Source: Limosilactobacillus gastricus DSM 16045
GTDB lineage: Bacteria; Bacillota; Bacilli; Lactobacillales; Lactobacillaceae
Assembly (NCBI RefSeq): GCF_001434365.1
Contig: NZ_AZFN01000013.1
Location: 20,389-59,622 of the forward strand
Length of the DNA stretch: 39,234 nucleotides
Direction: 5' to 3'
Positions 8,287 to 17,346 of this stretch are shown in pieces. Every line of letters starts with the position of its first letter. Position 1 is the stretch's first letter. A program made the translations under genes and the position numbers. The notes beneath the pieces are model-generated. The model was not told the origin of the DNA. It searched no databases and worked only from the letters and a program-made list of their open reading frames with translations.

Positions 8287-9171
8287 ATGACTACATTATT
8301 AGGAAGTGTTGAAGCTGGTGGAACTAAATTTGTTTGTGCTGTGGGAAATGAAGACTATCAAATTGAGGATCAAGTCACTTTCCCAACCACAAGTCCGGCC
8401 GAAACCTTGGGCAAAACAATTGAATTTTTTGAAAAATACCGTAAAGATCTAAAGGCGATTTCCATTGCTTCGTTTGGACCAATTGAAATTCGTCGGAATT
8501 CGCCTAAGTATGGTTATGTAACTTCGACTCCTAAGCCTGGGTGGGCAGATACTGATTTCGTCGGTCCTATCAGAGAAGCCTTTGATGTGCCAATTTATTG
8601 GACAACTGATGTTAATGGTTCCGCCTATGGGGAGTATGTTTTATCAACGCTCTTTAATCGCCGGATTAATTCATTAGTCTACTATACTATCGGAACTGGT
8701 GTCGGTGCTGGAGCCGTGGTGGATGGTCGCTTTATTGGTGATGTGGGACATCCAGAAATGGGACATATTCGATTAAAGCGTCATCCAGCTGACCTTGATT
8801 TTAAAGGAATCTGTCCTTTCCATGGGGACTGTCTTGAAGGATTAGTTAGTGGACCAACCTTTGAAGCTCGGACTGGTAAAAAAGGGAAAGATGTTCCTTT
8901 AACGGATCCGGTTTGGGACGTTATGGCTTATTACACCGCCCAAGCAGCCTTGAATGCTACTTTAATGTTCCGACCAGCTCAAATCATCTTTGGGGGTGGG
9001 GTCGTTAGTGAACCATTCTTAGATATGGTTCGGGACCACTTTAAGGAACTAATGAATGATTATGTTGAAGTTGGAGATCTGAAGGAATACATTTCGATGC
9101 CATTGGCAGAGAATAATGGTTCAGCTACGATTGGTAACTTTGCCTTAGCCCTGCAGGAAATTAACGAATAG
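8287..9171 (+). CDS. scrK: ROK-family fructokinase
   Basis: 294 residues; phosphorylates D-fructose to fructose 6-phosphate with ATP in the cytoplasm. The N-terminal nucleotide-binding motif VEAGGTKF, the central TIGTGVGAGAVVDG block and the zinc-site region GHIRLKRHP...GICPFHGDCLEG with its His/Cys ligands are the hallmarks of the ROK fructokinase group. The C-terminal IIFGGGVV motif is also present. AGGAGG (8275-8280) sets ATG 8287. It is a single gene with a cre-controlled promoter and a terminator. Glucokinase or mannokinase side activity is possible, but the overall pattern is that of bacterial ScrK. Confidence 0.88.
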   Translation: MTTLLGSVEAGGTKFVCAVGNEDYQIEDQVTFPTTSPAETLGKTIEFFEKYRKDLKAISIASFGPIEIRRNSPKYGYVTSTPKPGWADTDFVGPIREAFDVPIYWTTDVNGSAYGEYVLSTLFNRRINSLVYYTIGTGVGAGAVVDGRFIGDVGHPEMGHIRLKRHPADLDFKGICPFHGDCLEGLVSGPTFEARTGKKGKDVPLTDPVWDVMAYYTAQAALNATLMFRPAQIIFGGGVVSEPFLDMVRDHFKELMNDYVEVGDLKEYISMPLAENNGSATIGNFALALQEINE

Positions 9172-9196
9172 TTTATCAGTTAAATTTAATATTTAA

Positions 9197-9228
9197 GATC
9201 GGTGTGCTTTGAGCAGACCGATTTTTTT
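9197..9228 (+). terminator. intrinsic terminator after scrK
   Basis: Stem GATCGGT-TGC / GCA-ACCGAT, followed by TTTTTTT. Confidence 0.88.
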
Positions 9229-9264
9229 GTTTCTGAGCATGAAAACGGCCCCTTAATAAAAAGG

Positions 9265-9299
9265 ATTATTAAATTGGGAATTATTGTTAATTTAATAAT
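9265..9299. repeat. perfect inverted repeat upstream of feo
   Basis: ATTATTAAATT (9265-9275) and AATTTAATAAT (9289-9299) are perfect 11-base arms around 13 bases, about 20 bases before the presumed -35 of the feo operon. A candidate metal-regulator operator (Fur or DtxR/MntR type); the match to any known box was not established. Confidence 0.4.
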
Positions 9300-9317
9300 G
9301 TTTTTCGCTAAATTAAG

Positions 9318-9352
9318 TTGAGTTTTGAAAGGAGTTAAATTAAAATTTAATT
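9318..9352 (+). promoter_or_regulatory. feo operon promoter with palindrome over -10
   Basis: TTGAGT (9318-9323) and TAAAAT (9341-9346) are 17 bases apart. The -10 lies inside the 15-base palindrome AATTAAAATTTAATT (9338-9352), which could be a repressor site. Confidence 0.5.
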
Positions 9353-9374
9353 AAAAATAAGAAAGGAAATTACA

Positions 9375-9569
9375 ATGCAAACCTTAGCAAGTGTTGACCT
9401 ACGATCAAGTTATGTCATTTTACAAATAAATGGTGAAAAAGCTTTAACGCGCCGGCTACGTGAGGTCGGCATGATTAAGGGACGAATTATTAATGTGATT
9501 TCAACTAATCAAAATTCCAATGGATTAGTTGTAATGTTTTAGGGTCAGCGTTTTGCTTTAAGTTAAAGT
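9375..9569 (+). pseudogene. feoA: first FeoA domain, cut off by in-frame stops
   Basis: ATG 9375 follows AAAGGA and reads 55 codons of a FeoA (SH3-like) domain: ALTRRLREVGMIKGRIINVI matches the conserved RRL..mGm.kG region. TAG at 9540 ends it; the same frame then reads GQRFALS, meets TAA at 9564, and continues into the next ORF at 9570 as ARCIEVGQVG. The GQRFALS block is the expected end of this FeoA domain, so the gene looks like a tandem FeoA protein interrupted by two nonsense codons (plausibly CAG to TAG and GAA to TAA). A short peptide can still be made from the good start site. Confidence 0.7.
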
Positions 9570-9851
9570 ATGGCCCGATGTATTGAAGTGGGTCAGGTTG
9601 GATCAATCGCGGATGCCAATGATAAAAATCTGGCTGATATTCCGGTAGGAAAGCCTTGTGTAATTACTAAAGTTAATGGCGATCGGACGGTGCGGAAGCG
9701 TTTGATGGATATGGGATTAACGCGGAATACAATGGTAACCATTACGAAAGTCGCTCCGTTAGGTGATCCCTTAGAATTGGTCGTTCGTGGTTATCACTTG
9801 AGTATTCGTAAATATGAAGCCCAAACGATAATGGTCCAGGAGGTGGATTAA
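9570..9851 (+). CDS. feoA: FeoA domain protein (second domain)
   Basis: 93 codons in the same frame as the interrupted FeoA domain before it. The first 25 residues (ARCIEVGQVGSIADANDKN) appear to be a linker; then comes a complete FeoA domain (LADIPVGKPCVITKVNGD to SIRKYEAQTIMV) with RKRLMDMGL and VAPLGDPLELVVRGYHLSIR. FeoA is a small cytoplasmic partner of the FeoB Fe2+ permease. ATG 9570 has no ribosome site, so it must be reached by reinitiation, readthrough or an internal start. Its TAA overlaps the feoB ATG by one base (TAATG), implying translational coupling. Confidence 0.75.
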   Translation: MARCIEVGQVGSIADANDKNLADIPVGKPCVITKVNGDRTVRKRLMDMGLTRNTMVTITKVAPLGDPLELVVRGYHLSIRKYEAQTIMVQEVD

Positions 9852-11965
9852 TGGAAGTTGTAGCTTTAGCTGGAAATCCCAATAGTGGTAAGACGACCCT
9901 TTTTAATGCCCTCACTGGATCAAATCAATATGTTGGTAATTGGCCCGGGGTAACGGTAGAACGAAAACAGGGACAATTAAAAGGTAACCACGAGGAAACG
10001 ATTGTGGATTTACCCGGAATCTATTCGCTCTCACCTTATACGACCGAAGAAGTAGTAGCTCGTGATTTTCTGATTAATCAACGACCACATCAGATCATTG
10101 ATATTATTGACAGTACTAACATTGAACGGAATCTTTATTTAACGCTACAGTTAATGGAAACTGGCGTGCCAATTATTTTAGCCCTGAACATGAGTGACCT
10201 GTTGGCAAAACAGGGGCGCCGGATTAATCAAGACAAATTAAGTTATTTACTTCAGGTCCCGGTCTGTTCGATTAGTGCTTTAAAACGATCGGGGATTGAT
10301 GACTTAAAGAAATATCTGGGTTCAGATAAAACCAAACCGTATGCTTATCCCAAATATGATAATCGGTTAGAAAGTGCCCTTTCTGAAATTGAAGATGAAT
10401 TAAACGGCTTGGTACCTGATAATGACTTACGTTGGTATGCTATTAAGGTTTTTGAAAATGACGAAAAGGTCGTTCCAATTTTGCAATTGGACGCCGCCAA
10501 ACAGCAGAATATCCAGGAAATCATTACCATTACGGAACAACTTTTTAATGATGAAGCCGATAGTATTATTGTTAATGCTCGCTATGACCTCATTGCTAAG
10601 CTAGTCGATATGTGTGTGGTTGACGAAGCTGATTTTAAGATGAGTTTTAGTGACCGCATTGATCTAGTTGTTACCAATCGGTTTTTGGCGCTGCCCATTT
10701 TTGCGCTGGTGATGTGGGGAGTTTATTACGTGTCGATTCAAACGATCGGGACAATGGGAACTGATTGGGTCAATGATGTCTTTTTTGGAGAGTGGGTTCC
10801 TAATTGGGCGACCGCCGTCTTGAATTCTTGGGGCGTCGCCGCCTGGATGAAGGGACTCATCGTTGATGGAATTATTGCTGGGGTTGGTTCGGTAATTGGT
10901 TTCTTACCACAAATTATTATGCTCTTTTTGTGTTTAGGAATCCTTGAAGATTGTGGTTATATGGCCCGGATTGCCCTCGTAATGGATCGGATTTTTCACC
11001 GCTTTAACTTATCAGGGAAATCTTTTATTCCCATCTTGATCTCAACTGGTTGTGGAGTGCCGGAAATTATGTCGACCCGGACTATCGAATCCGAAAAAGA
11101 TCGAAAGATGACGATTATGCTTGCCACTTTTATGCCGTGTTCGGCCAAACTGACGGTAATTGCCTTGATCGCCGGGACTTTCTTTCCCGAGCAAAGTTGG
11201 GTGGCACCTTCGGCATACTTCATTGGAATTTTAGCTGTTATCGGCTCGGGAATTTTTCTAAAGAAGACCAGTGCCTTTGCCGGCCCACCAGCACCTTTCG
11301 TAATGGAATTGCCAGCTTATCATCTACCGGTAATTGGTAACATTGGTCGGTATGTTTATGCGCGTTCGACGGCTTTTGTTAAAAAAGCTGGGACAATTAT
11401 TTTTGTTTCTTGTGTCGTTATCTGGTTCCTCTCAAGCTTCAATTGGCGCTTCCAGTCTGTTGATGAAAATCATAGTCTCTTGCGATCCATAGGTGAAATT
11501 ATGGCTCCAATTTTTGCTCCTTTAGGATTTGGGGACTGGCATGCAACGGTAGCGGTAATTGCTGGTTTAATTGCTAAGGAAAACTGTGTTGATACCCTCC
11601 GGATTACTTTTGGTAGTGGATCAAATGTTTGGTTCCGACACGAATTATTACAATCTTATTCGGCGATTGTTGGTTATTCGTTCTTGGTTTTTAATCTTCT
11701 ATGTGCTCCTTGTTTTGCCTCAATCGGAACCATGTATCAGGAATATGGCGATGTTAAATGGACGCTTCGTGCCGTTAGCTACCAAACAATCTTAGCTTAT
11801 ATCGTTGCCATGACCATTTATAATGGTTATCAATGCTTAATTGGTCAAGCGACGATCAGGAACGTTGGTTTAACGGTTGTGGGATTGTTAATCGTTATTT
11901 ATGGAATTATTATTAAAAGAGAGAAATCAGTTGTTAATAGTCAATCAACCTTGGAGGTGAGTTAA
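9851..11965 (+). CDS. feoB: ferrous iron transport protein FeoB
   Basis: 704 residues, full length for the family. The N-terminal G domain has G1 GNPNSGKTTLFN, G3 DLPGIYSL, G4 NMSD (usually NMMD) and G5 SALKRSG, followed by the helical domain to about residue 260. The membrane part carries the two Gate regions and the FeoB_C segment; IPILISTGCGVPEIMSTRTIE and ATFMPCSAKLTV are the conserved inner motifs. It imports Fe2+ across the cytoplasmic membrane, driven or gated by GTP. It overlaps feoA by one base and the next small gene by one base, so the feo genes are one translationally coupled unit. Confidence 0.95.
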   Translation: MEVVALAGNPNSGKTTLFNALTGSNQYVGNWPGVTVERKQGQLKGNHEETIVDLPGIYSLSPYTTEEVVARDFLINQRPHQIIDIIDSTNIERNLYLTLQLMETGVPIILALNMSDLLAKQGRRINQDKLSYLLQVPVCSISALKRSGIDDLKKYLGSDKTKPYAYPKYDNRLESALSEIEDELNGLVPDNDLRWYAIKVFENDEKVVPILQLDAAKQQNIQEIITITEQLFNDEADSIIVNARYDLIAKLVDMCVVDEADFKMSFSDRIDLVVTNRFLALPIFALVMWGVYYVSIQTIGTMGTDWVNDVFFGEWVPNWATAVLNSWGVAAWMKGLIVDGIIAGVGSVIGFLPQIIMLFLCLGILEDCGYMARIALVMDRIFHRFNLSGKSFIPILISTGCGVPEIMSTRTIESEKDRKMTIMLATFMPCSAKLTVIALIAGTFFPEQSWVAPSAYFIGILAVIGSGIFLKKTSAFAGPPAPFVMELPAYHLPVIGNIGRYVYARSTAFVKKAGTIIFVSCVVIWFLSSFNWRFQSVDENHSLLRSIGEIMAPIFAPLGFGDWHATVAVIAGLIAKENCVDTLRITFGSGSNVWFRHELLQSYSAIVGYSFLVFNLLCAPCFASIGTMYQEYGDVKWTLRAVSYQTILAYIVAMTIYNGYQCLIGQATIRNVGLTVVGLLIVIYGIIIKREKSVVNSQSTLEVS

Positions 11966-12135
11966 TGCTTGCGACGGTAATCTTAGCGGTGTTGATCTTT
12001 GGATATTTTGTATATGTAATTTATAGTCGATTTTTCAAACATAAGGGTGGCTGCCACGATTGTGTTGATAAGGGTTGCCCTTTGAATGACACGATGCAAC
12101 AGCCAGCATCAGGAATCTTTAATAATCATCAATAA
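11965..12135 (+). CDS. FeoB-associated Cys-rich membrane peptide
   Basis: A 56-residue peptide starting at ATG 11965, overlapping the feoB stop as TTAATG, with GGAGGTGAG as ribosome site. It has one N-terminal membrane helix (about 3-22), a basic stretch SRFFKHK, and a cysteine cluster GGCHDCVDKGCPL (Cys30, Cys33, Cys38). This is the pattern of the FeoB-associated Cys-rich family that follows feoB in many Firmicutes. A role in passing Fe2+ or in supporting FeoB is presumed from context, not proven. It ends 22 bases before sufC with no terminator. Confidence 0.85.
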   Translation: MLATVILAVLIFGYFVYVIYSRFFKHKGGCHDCVDKGCPLNDTMQQPASGIFNNHQ

Positions 12136-12157
12136 GCATTGAGTGAGGAGAAAGCGA

Positions 12158-12952
12158 ATGTCTACATTAGAAATAAAAAATTTACATGTTAACGTCATCG
12201 ATAATGAAGGTCAAGCCGAAAAAGAAATTTTAAAAGGGGTTAACCTAAAAATGCAAACGGGTGAGATCCATGCCATCATGGGACCTAACGGAACGGGGAA
12301 ATCGACGCTTTCGCAAACCATTATGGGTCAAACTGGCTATCGGATTACCCAAGGAGATATCTTATTAGATGGGGTTTCGATTGTGGACATGCCAGTTGAT
12401 GAACGGGCCCGTCGTGGACTTTTCTTAGCCATGCAATATCCTGTCGAAATTCAAGGGGTCACAAACACTGAATTTCTGCGGGCAGCAATTAATGCTCGCC
12501 GTCCAGAGGATGACCCAATTCCGGTTATGGAATTTATTAATAAATTAGATGAAAAAATGGAATTATTGGATATGCCAGAATCCGTTGCTGATCGTTACCT
12601 TAATGAAGGCTTTTCAGGTGGAGAAAAGAAGCAAAACGAGATTTTACAATTACTCATGATTGAGCCCCAATTTGCCATTTTAGATGAAATTGACTCTGGT
12701 CTTGATATCGATGCTTTAAAGGTGGTTTCTAAAGGTGTTAACTCCATGCGGGGAGAAAACTTTGGTTCGCTAATTATCACGCACTATCAACGACTTTTAA
12801 ATTACATCGTTCCTGATACCGTTCATGTCATGATGGGGGGCAAGGTCGTAAAAACCGGTGGACCTGATTTAGCCGAGAAACTAGAAGCTGAAGGATATGC
12901 CGGCTTACGGGATGAATTAGGCCTGGATATTAAGTTAACTGATGAAGAGTAG
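12158..12952 (+). CDS. sufC: Fe-S cluster assembly ATPase SufC
   Basis: 264 residues, an ABC-type ATPase of the SufBCD scaffold. Walker A is GPNGTGKST, the signature is FSGGEKKQNEI (typical of SufC) and Walker B is FAILDEIDSGLDIDAL. ATG 12158 follows GAGGAG at seven bases. SufC drives conformational change in SufB-SufD during cluster assembly in the cytoplasm. It is first of the order sufC-D-S-U-B, the standard Firmicutes arrangement, and only 22 bases after the feo genes, so iron uptake and cluster assembly are probably transcribed together. Confidence 0.95.
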   Translation: MSTLEIKNLHVNVIDNEGQAEKEILKGVNLKMQTGEIHAIMGPNGTGKSTLSQTIMGQTGYRITQGDILLDGVSIVDMPVDERARRGLFLAMQYPVEIQGVTNTEFLRAAINARRPEDDPIPVMEFINKLDEKMELLDMPESVADRYLNEGFSGGEKKQNEILQLLMIEPQFAILDEIDSGLDIDALKVVSKGVNSMRGENFGSLIITHYQRLLNYIVPDTVHVMMGGKVVKTGGPDLAEKLEAEGYAGLRDELGLDIKLTDEE

Positions 12953-12961
12953 GTGATCTTA

Positions 12962-14236
12962 ATGACATTTGATTTTGAAAAAATGAGTCAAGTGGTGGCA
13001 GCTAATTCTCGTAAGCGTCAGGAGCCAAGTTGGTTAAGTCAAAAACGTCAAGCCGGGTTGCAAGCCTTAACAACGGCGCCAGCTCCTAAGATGCAAAAGT
13101 TTGACTTTCGGGACTGGGATTTAATGTCACTCCCTGATCCGTCAGCGACCAGTGACCTGGATGAAGCAACGGAATTGGATAAAGCACATTTAGTTCAAGT
13201 GGGTACTACAACCCCTTATGTTAATCTGCCAGATGATGTTCGCCAACAAGGGGTTATTTTAACGGATTTAGCAACGGCTGCTGAGCAATATGCTGACTTA
13301 GTTCAACCAGCTCTGATGACTGTGGTTTCAGCTGATGAGAATCAGCTTACTGCCTATCATCAAGCAATGATGAATAATGGAATTTTCGTGTATGTTCCAC
13401 AAAATGTTGAGGTGACCATCCCATTAGAAACCATGATTTATCAGGATGCGACGAATTCAAACCCGTTGGTGCATCATGTTTTAATTGTGACGGAAGCGAA
13501 TGCTAAGTTGCAGTTTGTTGAACACCTGGCTACGCTCGGTGAAGAAAAAACTATGGCTAGCTTAATGGTCGAGATTATTGCCAAAGAGAATAGTCAGGTT
13601 AGTTTTGCATCGCTAGATGAATTAGGGACCAACACGACCGAATATTTCAAACGCCGGGCGCAAATAGGACGTGATGCAAAGGTTGAATGGTCAATTGGGT
13701 TGATGAGCGATGGTAATGTAGTTGGGGATGTTGATTCAGAATTAGTCGGGACTGGCGGAAAGGCTGATTCGAAAACGATCGCGGTCAGCACCCGGCAACA
13801 AGAAATTGGTATCAATAATCGGGTGACCCACCATGGACAAAATACGGAAGGCTTAATCAATCAACGGGGGGTACTTTTGGAGCAATCGAAACTGGTTTTT
13901 AACGGGATCGGGGAAATTATACACGGTGCCCATGGTGCGGAAGCCGAACAGCAAAATCGAGTTTTGATGATGTCACCAGATGCCCACGGCGATGCTAACC
14001 CCATTTTATTAATTGATGAAAACGACGTAATTGCCGGTCATGCTGCTAGTGTGGGGCCTGTAGATCCAGAACAGATGTATTATTTAGTAAGTCGCGGAAT
14101 TCCCCAATCGCAAGCCGAGCGTCTGGTAATTCGAGGCTATTTAAGTCCGGTAATCACTGCAATTCCATCCAAACTATTGCGGCAAAAGATGATTGATATT
14201 CTGGAAAGGAAGTTAGCGCATGGACAAGACGAGTGA
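12962..14236 (+). CDS. sufD: Fe-S cluster assembly protein SufD
   Basis: 424 residues, a SufB/SufD beta-helix scaffold protein. The central region (VLIVTEANAKLQFVEHLAT) and the end (DENDVIAGHAASVGPVDPEQMYYLVSRGI, given in part) are typical; the His of AGHA is conserved. With SufB and SufC it forms the platform where clusters are built. ATG 12962 is preferred to GTG 12953, which directly abuts the sufC stop; the ribosome site is weak (GGTGAT). The last 17 bases overlap sufS. Confidence 0.92.
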   Translation: MTFDFEKMSQVVAANSRKRQEPSWLSQKRQAGLQALTTAPAPKMQKFDFRDWDLMSLPDPSATSDLDEATELDKAHLVQVGTTTPYVNLPDDVRQQGVILTDLATAAEQYADLVQPALMTVVSADENQLTAYHQAMMNNGIFVYVPQNVEVTIPLETMIYQDATNSNPLVHHVLIVTEANAKLQFVEHLATLGEEKTMASLMVEIIAKENSQVSFASLDELGTNTTEYFKRRAQIGRDAKVEWSIGLMSDGNVVGDVDSELVGTGGKADSKTIAVSTRQQEIGINNRVTHHGQNTEGLINQRGVLLEQSKLVFNGIGEIIHGAHGAEAEQQNRVLMMSPDAHGDANPILLIDENDVIAGHAASVGPVDPEQMYYLVSRGIPQSQAERLVIRGYLSPVITAIPSKLLRQKMIDILERKLAHGQDE

Positions 14237-15455
14237 AGAGATTAGACATGACTTTCCGGCGTTAGATCAAATGGTTAACCAAGCTCCCTTAGCCTATCTT
14301 GATAATGCGGCAACATCTCAACGGCCAGCCCCGGTTTTGAAGACGGTCGAAGATTTTTATTTTCATGATAATGCCAATGTTCATCGTGGGGTCCATACCT
14401 TAGCTCAACGGGCGACCGATCGGTACGAACAAGCGCGGGAGACAGTGCGACAATTTCTGGGAGCTGAATCGCCAACGGAAATTATTTTTACTAAAGGCTG
14501 TACTGAGGCCCTCAATCTAGTTGCTAGTAGCTATGGAATGAGTCAAATTCAAGCTGGTGATGAAATTGTAATCTCCATTCAAGAACACCATAGCAATTTG
14601 ATTCCTTGGCAGCAATTGGCTATTCAGAAGGGGGCAATCTTAAAATATATTGATCTGACTGATGAAGGGGAGATTGACCTAACAGATGCGCAAGAAAAGA
14701 TTACTGATCAGACTAAGTTAGTTGCTATCAACCATGCCAGTAACGTGATGGGGACCATAACCCCTCTCAAAACGCTTGTGGAGTTAGCCCACCAAAAAGG
14801 AGCAGTGGTAGTAGCAGATGGTGCTCAAGCGGTCCTTCACGAACCAGTTAACGTCAGAGATTTGGATGTTGATTTTTATGCTTTATCTGGCCATAAGATG
14901 CTAGCACCAATGGGGATCGGGGTACTGTATGGAAAAGCATCGTTATTGGAAAAGATGCCGCCATATCAATATGGTGGTGAAATGATTTCACGAGTTCAAC
15001 GTCAGGAAAGTTCGTGGGCCCAAGCACCATATAAGTTTGAAGCGGGGACCCAAAATGTAGCGGGGGCCATTGGCTTGGCCGCAGCAATTGATTATTTAAA
15101 TAACCTAAGCTGGGGATGGATTCAGCAACAAGAAAGTGACCTTATTCAATATGCTACTCAAGAATTGAAGAAAGTCGATGGGCTTAAGTTATATGGCCCT
15201 AAAGAAGCCCAGCGACGGTCAGGAGTTTTTTCCTTTAATCTAGGACAAATCCATCCGCATGATGTCGCGACAGCTTTAGATATGGCTGGTGTTGCAGTCC
15301 GGGCAGGCCATCATTGTGCCCAACCGCTGATGGACTATTTAGGAGTACCTGCTACCGTACGGGCCAGTTTTGCCTTTTATAATACTAAAGCTGAGGTTGA
15401 TCAATTAGTTACCGACTTGCAGGCCACCAAGGAGTTTTTCGATCATGGAGCTTAA
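14220..15455 (+). CDS. sufS: cysteine desulfurase SufS
   Basis: 411 residues, a PLP enzyme taking sulfur from L-cysteine as persulfide. Seen: AYLDNAATSQ near the start, NVHRGVHTLA, the cofactor lysine in ALSGHKMLAPMG, and the active-site cysteine Cys366 in RAGHHCAQPLM, the group II (SufS) pattern. The start overlaps sufD by 17 bases with ribosome site GGAAAGGA, and the end overlaps sufU by 11 bases. It hands sulfur to SufU and then to SufB. Confidence 0.95.
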   Translation: MDKTSEEIRHDFPALDQMVNQAPLAYLDNAATSQRPAPVLKTVEDFYFHDNANVHRGVHTLAQRATDRYEQARETVRQFLGAESPTEIIFTKGCTEALNLVASSYGMSQIQAGDEIVISIQEHHSNLIPWQQLAIQKGAILKYIDLTDEGEIDLTDAQEKITDQTKLVAINHASNVMGTITPLKTLVELAHQKGAVVVADGAQAVLHEPVNVRDLDVDFYALSGHKMLAPMGIGVLYGKASLLEKMPPYQYGGEMISRVQRQESSWAQAPYKFEAGTQNVAGAIGLAAAIDYLNNLSWGWIQQQESDLIQYATQELKKVDGLKLYGPKEAQRRSGVFSFNLGQIHPHDVATALDMAGVAVRAGHHCAQPLMDYLGVPATVRASFAFYNTKAEVDQLVTDLQATKEFFDHGA

Positions 15456-15891
15456 TAAATTAAATCAACTTTATCGCGAAGTGGTCCTTGATCATGCTGA
15501 ACATCCACGTCATCAAGGAACGGTTCCTGATGCCAATTGTCAAATGTCAATGGATAATCCCACTTGTGGGGATGAATTGACGGTTACGATTAAAGTCAGT
15601 CCAGATCAAGTGATTACAGCGATTGCCTTTGAAGGAACCGGCTGTACGATCAGTCAGGCGTCAGCTAGCATGATGACATCGGTGGTACAAGACAAAACGG
15701 TTGATGAAGCTCTTGAACTCGCGCAAATTTTTTCCGATGCCGCCATAGGCAAAACAGTTTCAAAAGATCAATTAAATCGGCTCGGTGATGCACAGTTATT
15801 AACGAGTGTGATGGAGTTTCCCGCTCGTATTAAGTGTGCTACTTTGGCGTGGTGGACTTTGCAACGGGCATTATTAAAGGAGAGTGATTAG
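15445..15891 (+). CDS. sufU: Zn-dependent sulfurtransferase SufU
   Basis: 148 residues. Metal and sulfur-transfer residues are visible as Cys41 and Asp43 (TCGDEL), Cys67 (GTGCTIS) and Cys131 (KCATLAW), matching the Bacillus SufU zinc site. It accepts persulfide sulfur from SufS and passes it to the SufBCD scaffold. It overlaps the end of sufS and is followed without gap by sufB (TAG then ATG). AAGGAGAG near its end serves as the sufB ribosome site. Confidence 0.94.
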   Translation: MELNKLNQLYREVVLDHAEHPRHQGTVPDANCQMSMDNPTCGDELTVTIKVSPDQVITAIAFEGTGCTISQASASMMTSVVQDKTVDEALELAQIFSDAAIGKTVSKDQLNRLGDAQLLTSVMEFPARIKCATLAWWTLQRALLKESD

Positions 15892-17295
15892 ATGGCAGGT
15901 GCAGCAGATGTTTTAAATGACCAAGAATATGAATTTGGTTTTCATGACAATATTGAACCAATTTATTCTACGGGTCGTGGTTTAACTGAGGAGACGGTTC
16001 GGCAGATTTCAGCAGAAAAGGATGAACCGGAATGGATGCTGGAATACCGTTTAAAGTGTTATCACGAATATATCAACATGCCCTTACCACAATTTGGCCC
16101 CGATTTATCGCAGTTAAATCTAGATGAGATGCTTTATTATCAGAAGATGACTGATAAGAAATTCCGCGATTGGGATGATGTCCCAGAAGATCTCAAACGG
16201 ACCTTTGATCGGTTAGGGGTTCCGGAAGCGGAACGCAAATACTTGGCGGGATCATCAGCACAATATGAGTCGGAAGTAGTTTATCATAATATGAAGGATG
16301 AGTTCGAAAAGCAGGGGATTATCTTCACCGATACCGACTCAGCCCTCAAAGAATATCCGGAATTATTTAAAAAGTGGTTTGGTAAATTGGTCCAACCAAC
16401 TGATAATAAATTTGCGGCCTTAAACGGGGCGGTTTGGTCAGGGGGATCGTTTATTTATGTACCAAAAGGCGTCAAAGTCATGACTCCCATTCAATCATAT
16501 TTCCGGCTAAATTATGAGAATACGGGTCAGTTTGAACGGACCTTAATTATTGTTGATGAAGGTGCTAGTGTCGATTATGTCGAAGGATGTACAGCGCCTA
16601 ATTATTCTTCAGATAGTTTACATGCGGCTGTTGTAGAGGTAAATGTGCTCCCAGATGCTTATTGCCGGTATACAACAATTCAAAATTGGTCGGATAATGT
16701 GTATAGTCTCGAAACCAAACGGGCGGCGGCTGATAAGAATGCTACCATGGAATGGGTTGATGGAAATTTAGGATCCAAAGTGACCATGAAATATCCGAGC
16801 GTGTACTTAAATGGCGAAGGTGCTCGGGGAACCATGTTATCGATTGCCGTGGCCTCAAATGGGATTCATCAAGATTCTGGGGCACGGATGATCCATAATG
16901 CCCCCAAAACTTCCAGTTCAATTATTTCAAAATCAATATCGCGGACGGGTGGTTCAACTGACTATCGTGGAACGGTCCGGTTTGCGAAAAATTCGAGTGG
17001 CTCGAAGGCACATGTTGAGTGTGATACGATCATTATGGACGATCAGTCTTCATCAAATACGATTCCTTACAATGAAATTGATAATCCTAATGTTGCGATG
17101 GAACATGAAGCTAAGGTTTCAAAAATTTCTGAAAAACAGCTCTATTATCTGATGAGTCGAGGTTTATCAGAAAAGAAAGCTACCGAGATGATCATTATGG
17201 GATTTGTGGAACCATTTACGAAAGAATTACCGATGGAGTATGCCGTCGAATTGAACCGATTGATTAGTTTTGAAATGGAAGGATCAATTGGATAG
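15892..17295 (+). CDS. sufB: Fe-S cluster assembly scaffold SufB
   Basis: 467 residues, the usual SufB length. Conserved parts include WMLEYRLK in the N-terminal region, [13 protein letters not shown], the [10 protein letters not shown] block, the segment [15 protein letters not shown] and the C-terminal [17 protein letters not shown]. SufB is the main site of nascent cluster assembly with SufC and SufD. It is the last gene of the feo-suf unit, followed after 13 bases by a strong terminator. Confidence 0.96.
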   Translation: MAGAADVLNDQEYEFGFHDNIEPIYSTGRGLTEETVRQISAEKDEPEWMLEYRLKCYHEYINMPLPQFGPDLSQLNLDEMLYYQKMTDKKFRDWDDVPEDLKRTFDRLGVPEAERKYLAGSSAQYESEVVYHNMKDEFEKQGIIFTDTDSALKEYPELFKKWFGKLVQPTDNKFAALNGAVWSGGSFIYVPKGVKVMTPIQSYFRLNYENTGQFERTLIIVDEGASVDYVEGCTAPNYSSDSLHAAVVEVNVLPDAYCRYTTIQNWSDNVYSLETKRAAADKNATMEWVDGNLGSKVTMKYPSVYLNGEGARGTMLSIAVASNGIHQDSGARMIHNAPKTSSSIISKSISRTGGSTDYRGTVRFAKNSSGSKAHVECDTIIMDDQSSSNTIPYNEIDNPNVAMEHEAKVSKISEKQLYYLMSRGLSEKKATEMIIMGFVEPFTKELPMEYAVELNRLISFEMEGSIG

Positions 17296-17308
17296 TTACA
17301 AGCAAAAA

Positions 17309-17346
17309 ATAGTTTGGCAAAGTTGAATTTGTCAAACTATTTTTTT
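17309..17346 (+). terminator. intrinsic terminator after sufB
   Basis: Stem ATAGTTTG-CAAA / TTTG-CAAACTAT with one G-U pair, then TTTTTTT. It ends the feo-suf unit. Confidence 0.9.

Noticed and set aside
9564-9575. Stop-codon recoding (selenocysteine or pyrrolysine) in feoA
   Set aside because: No SECIS- or pyl-like context is seen and two different stops (TAG, TAA) are involved; nonsense mutation is simpler.
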